Below the pieces are notes generated by a model, which worked only from the letters and a program-made list of their open reading frames with translations, was not told the DNA's origin and made no database searches. A stretch of DNA of 5,132 nt from an uncultured Clostridia bacterium (GTDB lineage Bacteria > Bacillota > Clostridia > Christensenellales > Borkfalkiaceae). Below are positions 1-4,850 of the stretch, piece by piece. The stretch covers positions 1 through 5,132 of the forward strand of contig CANRFD010000096.1 in the NCBI GenBank assembly GCA_947629845.1, in the 5' to 3' direction. The position numbers and the translations under genes are program-made. Position 1 is the stretch's first letter. Each line of letters starts with the position of its first letter.

Positions 1-648
1 ACGCAGGTCACCGTGGAATACGACGGAAAGACCCCCGTCCGCGTGGATACCGTCGTCATCTCCGCCCAGCACAACACCAAGGTCACCCACGGGCAGATCG
101 AAAGGGACATGAAGGAACTCGTCGTGAAGGCGGTCATTCCTTCGGAACTTCTCGATGAGAACACCAAATATTTCATCAATCCGACGGGCAGGTTCGAGAT
201 CGGCGGCCCCGAGGGCGACACCGGGCTCACGGGCAGAAAGATCGTCGTCGATACCTACGGCGGCAGGTGCGCCCACGGCGGCGGCGCCTTCTCGGGCAAA
301 GACCCCACCAAAGTTGACAGAAGCGCGGCGTACATGGCGCGTTACATCTGCAAAAACCTCGTCGCGGCGGGGCTTGCGGACGAAGTGGAGCTGCAGATCG
401 CCTATGCCATCGGCGTCGCCAACCCCGTCTCCGTGTTCGTCAACAGCTTCGGCACGGGCAGGCTCCCCGACGACAAACTTGCCGAAATCGTTAAAACGCT
501 GTTCGATTTGCGGCCTTTTGCCATTATCGAAACGCTCAACTTGCGCCGTCCCTGTTATGCCGAAACGGCGTCCTACGGCCACTTCGGCAGAGAACAATTT
601 TCTTGGGAGCGCACGGACAGGGTCGAGGAACTCAAAAAGTGGCTGTAA
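1..648 (+). CDS. metK: S-adenosylmethionine synthetase, C-terminal part (5' truncated by window)
   Basis: Makes S-adenosylmethionine from methionine and ATP, releasing phosphate and pyrophosphate; a cytosolic enzyme, usually a homotetramer. The frame is open from base 1, so the start lies outside the window; 215 residues are visible, a little over half of the roughly 385-400 usual for the family. Visible hallmarks are the stretch GGPEGDTGLTGRKIVVDTYGG, the family signature GGGAFSGKD followed by PTKVDRSAAYMARY, then AIGVANPVSVFV, and the C-terminal YGHFGRE-F-WE-TD. The upstream GAGDQG-type signature is missing only because of the window edge. The stop codon lies inside bioY, which begins ten bases earlier, so the two genes are almost certainly co-transcribed and translationally coupled. 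No damage is seen; the identification is very secure. Confidence 0.98.
   Translation, partial: TQVTVEYDGKTPVRVDTVVISAQHNTKVTHGQIERDMKELVVKAVIPSELLDENTKYFINPTGRFEIGGPEGDTGLTGRKIVVDTYGGRCAHGGGAFSGKDPTKVDRSAAYMARYICKNLVAAGLADEVELQIAYAIGVANPVSVFVNSFGTGRLPDDKLAEIVKTLFDLRPFAIIETLNLRRPCYAETASYGHFGREQFSWERTDRVEELKKWL
625..641 (+). promoter_or_regulatory. Ribosome binding site and GTG start of bioY inside metK
   Basis: GAGGAA at 625-630 lies eight bases before the GTG at 639-641, inside the last codons of metK. This decides the bioY start: the alternative upstream TTG at 603 has no comparable site and would add twelve residues encoded by metK sequence read out of frame. Confidence 0.75.
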
Positions 649-1226
649 AGGAACAGGCGGCCGCAAGCAGCCAAAAAAGCGGCAAAAAAATTGCGCGGAG
701 CGCGGCAAAAAACCTCGCGCAGACCGCCCTCGGCACTGCGCTCATCACCGTGTGCGCGTGGGTCACCGTCCCCGTGTTCACCATCCCGTTCACCCTCCAG
801 ACCTTCGCCGTCGCCTTTGTCGGGGCGCTTCTTGGCTGGAAGAAGGGCACGGCGGCTGTCGCCGTCTACATTCTCATGGGGCTCGTCGGCATTCCCGTGT
901 TTGCGGGCTTCAAATCGGGCGTCGCAGCCCTTGCGGGGAGCACGGGCGGCTACATCGTCGGCTTCGTCTTTTTGGCGCTCCTGCCCGCCCTCGCAAAGCG
1001 TATAAAAATTTCAAAAACGTGGAAACGCTGCGCGTTTTCATACCTTTCCATGGTCGTCGGCCTCGCCGCCTGCTACGCCTTCGGAACCGCTTGGTTCGTC
1101 ATGATGTACGGTTGCACGGTGGGGTACGCTCTCATGATGTGCATCGTCCCGTACCTCGCTGCCGACTTTGTAAAACTCGCCGCAGCTGCCGCCCTCGCCG
1201 TTCGTTTGGAACGATACATCGCTTGA
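639..1226 (+). CDS. bioY: Biotin transporter BioY (ECF substrate-binding S component)
   Basis: Integral membrane protein that binds biotin and, with the energy-coupling module EcfA/A'/T (not in this window), imports it; some BioY proteins work alone. The 195-residue product has a basic N-terminus (about 1-24) followed by hydrophobic segments. BioY hallmarks are clear: IPFTLQTFAVAFVGALLGW-KG (49-70), YILMGLVGIPVFAG (77-90), GSTGGYIVGF (100-109) and a C-terminal PYLAADFVK (171-179), matching the usual P-L-GD-(I/V)K block but with Ala where Gly is common. Length is typical. It overlaps metK by ten bases and is followed by a terminator, so it is the last gene of that operon. Biotin synthase is a SAM-dependent radical enzyme, a plausible but unproven reason for the pairing. 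No biotin biosynthesis gene is visible in the window. Confidence 0.95.
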   Translation: MAVKEQAAASSQKSGKKIARSAAKNLAQTALGTALITVCAWVTVPVFTIPFTLQTFAVAFVGALLGWKKGTAAVAVYILMGLVGIPVFAGFKSGVAALAGSTGGYIVGFVFLALLPALAKRIKISKTWKRCAFSYLSMVVGLAACYAFGTAWFVMMYGCTVGYALMMCIVPYLAADFVKLAAAAALAVRLERYIA

Positions 1227-1248
1227 AAAAACAGCACAGCCTATGCAA

Positions 1249-1280
1249 AAAGGAGCCCCGTCGGCTCCTTTATATTTTTT
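1249..1280. terminator. Bidirectional intrinsic terminator between bioY and the acyltransferase gene
   Basis: Perfect nine-pair stem AAAGGAGCC (1249-1257) / GGCTCCTTT (1263-1271) with a five-base loop. It is followed on the plus strand by ATATTTTTT (1272-1280) and on the minus strand by a short T run, so it can end transcription from both sides. The right arm overlaps the stop codon of the convergent gene (1270-1272). Confidence 0.9.
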
Positions 1281-1992
1281 GCGGTGCGGCGCAATATGTA
1301 TGGAACAATTGGTTTACGCGCTCCTTAAAGTATTCCGCGATCTGCTTTTTGTTCAGGCCGCGGTCGGCGAGCGCCCCGGCGCATTCCGGCTTTCCTATGG
1401 CGAGGAACCGCCGTTTTGGGTGATAGTAGCAGGGGACGATGGGCAGATCTTCGCCCGTGCCCTGCCTGTGCCGCAGCGCGAGGAGCACAAACCCCGCAAA
1501 AAACTCCCGCATTTCCTCGTAATAGCCGCCGCTCGAGTTCTCGGGGAAGATCATCACTGCCATGTTTTGCCCAAGCGCCTCCTCGCTCGCGGCGATGGTG
1601 GAGGAGAGCCGCCCGTCCCCGTAGCTGGCGATGACCCGCATCCCCCTGTACACGAGGGGAGAAAAGATGGCTTCGAATGTGGCGAGAAGGGCAGCCCGCA
1701 CCCTGCCGTAGCCCTGTTTTTGCATGTAGAACACGTCGCGCAGATAGGCACGCCGCACGGAAAATTTCCCCAACATCTCGTACGCTCCCCATTTCACGGT
1801 GGGAAGCGGGAAAAACAGCTCCATTCCGAGCGGCCCGCTCTTTGCGGAATGGTTGACCACAACGATACACCTCCGCGGCAGTTCGCCCGCGAGGTTTACG
1901 ATCCTCGGCTTCCGCTTGAAGATGCGGAGAAAACCCTTCACGACCGCAAAGAGCCGATGCTTGCGGTAGATTTTCGGCAGTTTGTTCTTCAT
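1270..1992 (-). CDS. Divergent PlsC-like (LPLAT superfamily) acyltransferase
   Basis: A 240-residue protein resembling the 1-acylglycerol-3-phosphate acyltransferase superfamily, which moves acyl chains onto lysophospholipids at the cytosolic membrane face. Blocks in order: a basic, amphipathic N-terminus (1-32); IVVVNHSAKSGPLG (43-56), aligned with block I; YRGMRVIASYG (115-125); MIFPENSSGG (147-156), matching the FPEG block; and PIVPCYY (184-190), matching the last conserved block. There is no long transmembrane helix, so peripheral membrane attachment is likely. The oddity is in block I: His48 is present, but the position of the HX4D aspartate is Gly53. Either a nearby acid replaces it or the chemistry differs. 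The substrate cannot be inferred. The gene is isolated: convergent with bioY and without a partner upstream. ATG at 1992 was chosen because all conserved blocks follow it, although no Shine-Dalgarno sequence precedes it. Confidence 0.8.
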   Translation of the reverse strand: MKNKLPKIYRKHRLFAVVKGFLRIFKRKPRIVNLAGELPRRCIVVVNHSAKSGPLGMELFFPLPTVKWGAYEMLGKFSVRRAYLRDVFYMQKQGYGRVRAALLATFEAIFSPLVYRGMRVIASYGDGRLSSTIAASEEALGQNMAVMIFPENSSGGYYEEMREFFAGFVLLALRHRQGTGEDLPIVPCYYHPKRRFLAIGKPECAGALADRGLNKKQIAEYFKERVNQLFHTYCAAPQKI

Positions 1993-2407
1993 GGTAGATA
2001 TTATATGCCTGCATTGTGTTTAATTTATTAACAAAATGTAAAAACGGTGTAAAGAAGGGAAACAAAATGATAAGATGCCCCGCGTCGGAGGCATCCGGTA
2101 AGGTTGGGACGGGCATTTGCATCGTGCTTTTCTGCCGCGCAAAATGCGGTCTATGGCTTCGTCTGCGCGCTTTCCCGCGCGGCGGACGGTCTTTTGTATC
2201 TCCCCGCCGCTCCATAAAGGGGCTGCCTCCGATTATTGCACGTCGTTCGGGGCGGAAAAACAGAGCGCGGCGGGTGTCCCCGTTTCTGTTTTCAATATAT
2301 GCTTTTCGGCCGAAAAATGTGCGCTTTTCTTCCCGCATTTGTCTGTCCCCGCCGACGCCCCGCGTTCGCCCGTGTATAAAAATGATGCTGCTGCGCACAA
2401 TGGGAAT
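1993..2407. other. Intergenic stretch without a convincing gene
   Basis: Open frames cross this region on both strands but their translations are Arg/Ser/Pro-rich and low in recognisable motifs, as expected for chance frames in GC-rich DNA. Structures seen are a 14-base palindrome TTTTCGGCCGAAAA (2303-2316), GCGCG/CGCGC arms around 2165-2180, and ATGCC/GGCAT arms around 2074-2094. A TATAAA at 2375-2380 could be the -10 of the downstream small gene, but no good -35 accompanies it. The start codons of the two flanking genes point away from this region. Confidence 0.5.
2000..2005 (-). promoter_or_regulatory. Candidate -10 box for the acyltransferase gene, giving a leaderless mRNA
   Basis: A perfect TATAAT on the minus strand ends eight bases before the A of the ATG at 1992. 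Transcription would therefore start at or within about three bases of the start codon, which agrees with the absence of a Shine-Dalgarno sequence. No good -35 hexamer lies at 16-18 bases spacing (TTGTTA is present but 23 bases away), so the call is moderate. Confidence 0.45.
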
Positions 2408-2420
2408 GGAGGTAATGTGT

Positions 2421-2585
2421 ATGCAAAAATTCAGATCGGGCGAAACGGTGCCCATGTCCTGCAACTACAAGGCGTACGACAAGAACGGCGTGAGCCACGA
2501 CGAGGAAAAGACCTATCTTGAGAAGGGCACGACGTTCCCGCCTTTGCAGCACGAGGGCGGCTACTGGGTCATGGATCACGAATGA
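2421..2585 (+). CDS. Small YjzC-like protein
   Basis: A 54-residue protein of unknown molecular function. Its layout, F-SGETVPMS-Y-AYDKNG (4-22), then a charged stretch, LEKGTTFPP (33-41) and a C-terminal W, resembles the small YjzC family of Bacillota (F-PGQKAP-NG-Y, then L-AGD-FP and a late W). That match is from memory and is only moderate. The ATG at 2421 is fixed by a consensus GGAGG at 2408-2412 with an eight-base gap, and a strong terminator follows directly, so this is a compact single-gene unit. There are no membrane segments and no metal-binding Cys cluster; the one Cys is at position 14. An in-frame extension upstream to about 2016 exists but looks non-coding. That it is a gene is more certain than its family. 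Confidence 0.7.
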   Translation: MQKFRSGETVPMSCNYKAYDKNGVSHDEEKTYLEKGTTFPPLQHEGGYWVMDHE

Positions 2586-2594
2586 CCCAAACCC

Positions 2595-2630
2595 AAAAAG
2601 AGCGACTTCCCCGGAAGCCGTTCTTTTTTT
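2595..2630 (+). terminator. Intrinsic terminator after the YjzC-like gene
   Basis: Stem AAAAAGAGCGACTTCC (2595-2610) / GGAAGCCGTTCTTTTT (2613-2628) with one G-U and one A-C mismatch, running into seven T (2624-2630). The minus strand ends in five T, so it may also stop transcription from the convergent membrane protein gene. Confidence 0.85.
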
Positions 2631-2668
2631 GTACATAGAAAAATTCAGTCGGTGGACGCCGCTGCGTC

Positions 2669-3199
2669 TTAATTTTTCTGCGCGACCAACCAACGAATGG
2701 CGTCGACGGGATAAATAAATATGGCAAGTATGGCGATAAGCACCCACAGAATTGCCTGTTTGACCCGATACCAATTTGTTCGAGGGCCAACGTCCTCGGT
2801 GGTTGCATAGATTGTACCTGTACTGCCGATGGAATATGTCGTGCGAGTAGTATTTTCCTTACTTATGATTTCATCTTCGCGTTCTACCGCCTTTTTCATT
2901 TCAGTGGTCTTTTTTTGCAATTTACGATGCATGCGAACGGTTACAATGGCGATTATAATGAGATAGATAATGGTCATTATAAGAAATCCGCCGAAAATAT
3001 ACCCGAGTTCTGATTGGACGTTAAATTGGATCGCATTGTTGATTGTGTCTAATAAGGAAATGAACCAATTGAGATTTACGAACAAGTACAAGCCCGTGAA
3101 CTCAATTAGCGTAGCTAAGAAAGTTAAGAATAAAAAGACAAACCCAACAAAACATGGAAGCCAAAGGACGAGTAAGGTGATAATAAGCCACTTTTTCAT
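2669..3199 (-). CDS. Membrane protein of unknown function, four predicted helices
   Basis: A 176-residue protein that I do not recognise. It starts MKKWLIITLLVLWL and has hydrophobic segments at about 4-30 and 33-52 (close together), 67-89 and 147-170. Between the third and fourth lies a charged stretch (about 89-117, rich in Lys, Arg and Glu, possibly a short helix or coiled coil), then a Ser/Thr-rich section (118-141). By the positive-inside tendency this middle part is probably cytosolic. No catalytic motif, Cys pair or transporter signature is visible. The ATG at 3199 is preferred because AAGGAG (3214-3209) sits nine bases before it; the longer frame from TTG at 3235 starts inside a terminator stem. 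The gene is AT-richer than its neighbours and stands alone behind a long structured leader, suggesting acquisition as a cassette. Function unknown. Confidence 0.75.
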   Translation of the reverse strand: MKKWLIITLLVLWLPCFVGFVFLFLTFLATLIEFTGLYLFVNLNWFISLLDTINNAIQFNVQSELGYIFGGFLIMTIIYLIIIAIVTVRMHRKLQKKTTEMKKAVEREDEIISKENTTRTTYSIGSTGTIYATTEDVGPRTNWYRVKQAILWVLIAILAIFIYPVDAIRWLVAQKN

Positions 3200-3208
3200 A
3201 AAAATTTT

Positions 3209-3214
3209 CTCCTT
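3209..3214 (-). promoter_or_regulatory. Ribosome binding site of the membrane protein gene
   Basis: AAGGAG on the minus strand, nine bases before ATG 3199. It lies only eight bases past the T run of the upstream terminator, so the gene can be translated only from transcripts that read through that terminator or start beyond it. Confidence 0.8.
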
Positions 3215-3221
3215 GTAAAAT

Positions 3222-3251
3222 AAAAAGTGCGCCAACCGAGGTTAGCGCACT
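3222..3251 (-). terminator. Intrinsic terminator / possible attenuator before the membrane protein gene
   Basis: Read on the minus strand: AGTGCGCTAACC (3251-3240), two-base loop, GGTTGGCGCACT (3237-3226), then T run to 3222. The twelve-pair stem includes one G-U pair that would be an A-C clash on the plus strand, and the T run is only on the minus side, so it acts on minus-strand transcripts. A competing helix can form between 3272-3264 (CAACCGGAG) and 3240-3233 (CTCGGTTG), with one bulged base, which would destroy the terminator. That is the arrangement expected of an attenuator, though it may be chance. Confidence 0.8.
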
Positions 3252-3447
3252 ACAAAACGCAAACTCCGGTTGTCGCCAAACAAACTTTATATATGGGCAC
3301 GGATTACAATACACACATATAAGGAATTTGCAATTTTGCCAAATCTTAATGTGTGTACTATAGGGGAAGGGCATACGCCTCCCCAAAAAATCAAAAGAAC
3401 ATAAAAAATCCGCAGCCTCCTTTTTCTCGATATAAAGTTTGTTTGGC
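3222..3447 (-). ncRNA. Putative structured RNA (small RNA or cis-acting leader)
   Basis: About 226 bases from the predicted start of a consensus promoter to a terminator. Helices seen on the minus strand: P1, perfect 18 pairs between 3447-3430 and 3292-3275; P2, eleven positions between 3417-3407 and 3305-3295, with one C-C mismatch and two G-U pairs; P3, GGGGAGGC (3384-3377) with GCC and TCCCC by 3363, two bases bulged; P4, TACACACAT (3357-3349) with ATGTGTGTA (3318-3310), continued by TAAG/CTTA and ATTTG/CAAAT; then the terminator. The G-U pairs are valid only on this strand. I find no T-box core and do not recognise a riboswitch class or 6S RNA with certainty. The U-rich single strand (about 3406-3385) lies in the P2-P3 junction. 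It could regulate the membrane protein gene or act alone. Confidence 0.6.
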
Positions 3448-3453
3448 ATGTTC

Positions 3454-3483
3454 AATATAGCACGTTACGCACAAAGTTGTCAA
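3454..3483 (-). promoter_or_regulatory. Sigma-A promoter for the structured RNA and membrane protein gene
   Basis: On the minus strand a perfect TTGACA (3483-3478), 18 bases, then TATATT (3459-3454) preceded by TGC, an extended -10. The expected start is about 3449-3447, precisely where the first arm of the 18-bp closing helix begins. Confidence 0.8.
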
Positions 3484-3528
3484 GAAAAAACAAAAAATTT
3501 TGATCGAAATCTTTCCCGCCCCTTGCCG

Positions 3529-3571
3529 CCCCCTCCTCGGGAGGGGGTGTCCCATAGGGACGGGGGTGGGG
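3529..3571. repeat. Composite repeat unit, copy 1
   Basis: Order: C-rich/G-rich palindrome, TGTCCC-ATA-GGGACG, then a G-rich tail GGGGGTGGGG. The same order recurs in copy 2. Confidence 0.65.
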
Positions 3572-3775
3572 CTTCCTCATTCCGAGGCTCCGCAGGAGCC
3601 GAGCGAATCTTCCCCGATCGATCGAATTGCCGCTCTGCTTCTTGCTTCCCCCATTTGGGGCGCCGTAGGCGTGGCTTGTGCTGAAGTACCCGCGCAGCGG
3701 GGGACAGGGGTTCTTGCCCGTTTCCGCCCCAACCCCTTGCTGTCCCCTCGAGGGGAAAGTGTCCCCGCAGGGGAC
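3529..3775. repeat. Cluster of GC-rich hairpin repeats with RYA three-base loops
   Basis: Five hairpins with different stems but the same loop size and type: GTCCC-ATA-GGGAC (3549-3561), GGCTCC-GCA-GGAGCC (3586-3600), CGCC-GTA-GGCG (3661-3671), CCCGC-GCA-GCGGG (3689-3701) and GTCCCC-GCA-GGGGAC (3761-3775). Three of them directly follow a C-rich/G-rich palindrome: CCCCCTCC/GGAGGGGG (3529-3547), CCCCATTTGGGG (3649-3660) and CCCCTCGAGGGG (3744-3755). A further inverted pair GGGGACAG (3700-3707) / CTGTCCCC (3740-3747) links the right-hand units. Stem sequences differ while pairing is kept, as in REP-type elements. No transposase gene is present. Confidence 0.75.
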
Positions 3776-3788
3776 GAAAGGGGTGTCA
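3744..3788. repeat. Composite repeat unit, copy 2
   Basis: Order as in copy 1: CCCCTCGAGGGG, then GTGTCCCC-GCA-GGGGACG, then AAAGGGGTGTC. The stem is one pair longer and the loop is GCA instead of ATA, so the copies are related in design but diverged. Confidence 0.65.
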
Positions 3789-3870
3789 CACAGATCACGT
3801 CCACCGCCTTTTCTCCCCGCAAAATGCGTTCCCTTCGCCAAAACTTCTGTTTACAATTCCCCCGCGCCCT

Positions 3871-3899
3871 TTGACTTTTTTCTCCGATACGGATAAAAT
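3871..3899 (+). promoter_or_regulatory. Sigma-A promoter of the HD-domain gene
   Basis: TTGACT (3871-3876), 17 bases, TAAAAT (3894-3899). The expected start at about 3905-3907 leaves only 5-7 bases before the ATG at 3912, too short for a normal Shine-Dalgarno contact. Confidence 0.8.
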
Positions 3900-3911
3900 A
3901 AAAGAGAGCGT

Positions 3912-4367
3912 ATGAAAAAGCCCGCACCCGATTACATGTCCGCCGTGGAGAAATACGGCGGCGACATACTCGCCTCGGAGGGCATGCAGTCCGAGAAAAC
4001 GTTCATGCAACACGGAACGACCTCGACCTATTCGCACTCCCTCGCCGTGACGGTGATGTGCCTGCGCATCGCCTCCGCCCTGCGTCTCAAAACGCATGAG
4101 CGCGAGCTGGTGCGGGGAGCGCTCCTGCACGACTATTGCCTCTACGATTGGCACAAGCCGCACAAGGGGCTGCACGCCTTCACCCATCCGAAGATCGCCG
4201 TCGAAAACGCCGAGCGCGACTTTGAATTGGGCGAAATCGAGCGCAATATGATCCTTTCTCACATGTTTCCGCTGGGGAAGGTTCCCCGCTTTCGGGAGAG
4301 CGTCGTGCTCTGCCTCGCCGATAAGCTCTGCGCCCTCCGCGAGACCTTTCGCCCGAACAAGCATTAA
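3912..4367 (+). CDS. HD-domain phosphohydrolase
   Basis: A 151-residue, probably cytosolic member of the HD superfamily, metal-dependent enzymes that cleave phosphate esters such as nucleotides. The metal-binding pattern is complete: His42 in STYSHSLAV (38-46), the HD pair His73-Asp74 in GALLHDY (69-75), further His92 and His117 in THP and LSHMFP, and the closing Asp137 in LCLADKLCA (133-141). The protein is a single domain with no fused sensor, cyclase or membrane segment, so the substrate cannot be named; small stand-alone HD proteins include nucleotidases and others of unknown role. It has its own promoter and a terminator 33 bases after the stop, so it is a one-gene unit. The leader holds only a weak purine run (AGAGAG). 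ATG 3912 is chosen because of the promoter position and because no earlier in-frame start fits. Confidence 0.88.
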   Translation: MKKPAPDYMSAVEKYGGDILASEGMQSEKTFMQHGTTSTYSHSLAVTVMCLRIASALRLKTHERELVRGALLHDYCLYDWHKPHKGLHAFTHPKIAVENAERDFELGEIERNMILSHMFPLGKVPRFRESVVLCLADKLCALRETFRPNKH

Positions 4368-4400
4368 ATTCCTCCCGCCGCTTCAAATCACTTGCATATG

Positions 4401-4431
4401 AAAAGAGACCGACGCAAAGCCGGTCTCTTTT
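4401..4431. terminator. Bidirectional terminator between the HD gene and the 114-residue gene
   Basis: Perfect eleven-pair stem AAAAGAGACCG (4401-4411) / CGGTCTCTTTT (4421-4431), nine-base loop. It has four T at the end on both strands and lies between two convergent genes, so it probably serves both. Confidence 0.85.
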
Positions 4432-4461
4432 CGCGGTGGGGCATAGATAGCCAAAACAAAG

Positions 4462-4806
4462 TTACATAATAACGTTTTCCAGACGGTAAGCGTCGTTTGC
4501 GGGAATGCAAATCGTCGCAACTTTACCGTCTTTGAATTTCACTTGATATTTGGGCCCGACTTTTTGTTGGTTGTTGCCCATTTTGAAGTAGGCCTCTTGC
4601 TGTACAACCGTGCAGGAGGCAACATCTTCCCGGCCAAAAACGTAATCGGCAAGTTTTTCGCCGTAAATCATAAGTTTGCCTTTGTTTTCCTTTTCGCCTT
4701 TCCCCAAATATGCCATCGGTAAATTTCCGTTGCGGAAATCCGATCCGGTCACAATACCGATCATATTTGTGTTCATGCGCAACATCATTTTGAAGAATCC
4801 AGCCAT
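4462..4806 (-). CDS. Unknown 114-residue protein, divergent from the XRE regulator
   Basis: I do not recognise this protein. It begins MAGFFKMMLRMNTNMIGIV, has no convincing transmembrane helix and no Cys or His cluster. Alternating hydrophobic and polar residues, as in KLMIYGEKL (44-52), CTVVQQEAYFKM (65-76) and KYQVKFKDGKVATICIP (86-102), suggest a mostly beta fold; a small PH-like or barrel-like domain is possible but speculative. The start is fixed by AAAGGAG (4822-4816) nine bases before ATG 4806, and the gene has its own consensus promoter. It is read away from an XRE-family regulator across a shared palindrome, so it is the most likely target of that regulator. A toxin or stress-induced protein could be imagined from the layout, but nothing in the sequence shows that. 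The region is AT-richer than the metK end. Confidence 0.75.
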   Translation of the reverse strand: MAGFFKMMLRMNTNMIGIVTGSDFRNGNLPMAYLGKGEKENKGKLMIYGEKLADYVFGREDVASCTVVQQEAYFKMGNNQQKVGPKYQVKFKDGKVATICIPANDAYRLENVIM

Positions 4807-4835
4807 TTTACTTTTCTCCTTTGGATAAAATTAGT

Positions 4836-4850
4836 TACTGCCCTGCAGTA
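4836..4850 (-). other. Small hairpin at the 5' end of the 114-residue gene's mRNA
   Basis: TACTGC / GCAGTA with a three-base loop, beginning within two or three bases of the expected transcription start (about 4852). Such a terminal hairpin can protect an mRNA from 5'-dependent decay; this role is inferred. Confidence 0.45.

Larger units (their letters stand above)
3484..3870. other. Gene-free stretch between two promoters, filled with repeats
   Basis: No frame here has a credible start, ribosome binding site or protein-like composition. The left end (3484-3515) is AT-rich and belongs to the upstream flank of the minus-strand promoter. The rest is GC-rich and dominated by short inverted repeats, listed separately. 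It also contains CGATCGATCG (about 3618-3628) and, near 3813-3825, CCCCGCAAAATGCG, a motif with a relative at about 2133-2147 (CCGCGCAAAATGCGG). Confidence 0.6.

Noticed and set aside
155..1423. Long open frame (422 codons) across metK and bioY
   Set aside because: Runs out of frame through two certain genes; Arg/Ser/Pro-rich translation typical of a shadow frame in GC-rich DNA.
2016..2420. In-frame upstream extension of the YjzC-like gene, with possible ATG at 2067
   Set aside because: The extension is Arg/Pro-rich and unlike a protein, while the consensus ribosome binding site at 2408-2412 clearly sets the start at 2421.
1325..2464. Long minus-strand frame (379 codons) over the acyltransferase and its upstream region
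   Set aside because: Out of frame with the well-supported acyltransferase and without any recognisable motif.
3200..3235. Longer start (TTG at 3235) for the membrane protein
   Set aside because: The TTG lies inside the terminator stem and lacks a ribosome binding site; ATG 3199 has a good one.
3275..3447. MITE-like element bounded by 18-bp inverted repeats
   Set aside because: No target-site duplication flanks the repeats, and the promoter, internal helices and strand-specific G-U pairs fit an RNA better. Not fully excluded.
3222..3447. T-box or other known riboswitch
   Set aside because: The conserved T-box core (GGTGG-ACCGCG type) is absent and I could not match the conserved nucleotides of a class I know; needs a covariance-model search.
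3102..3455. Frame starting at the transcription start of the structured RNA, possible leader peptide
   Set aside because: It runs through all RNA helices and the terminator into the membrane gene without a stop, and no ribosome binding site precedes it; best explained by chance.
3529..3775. CRISPR array
   Set aside because: The hairpins are irregularly spaced, differ in stem sequence and there are no constant-length spacers or cas genes.
3577..3927. Minus- and plus-strand open frames within the repeat cluster
   Set aside because: They translate low-complexity hairpin DNA and have no start signals.
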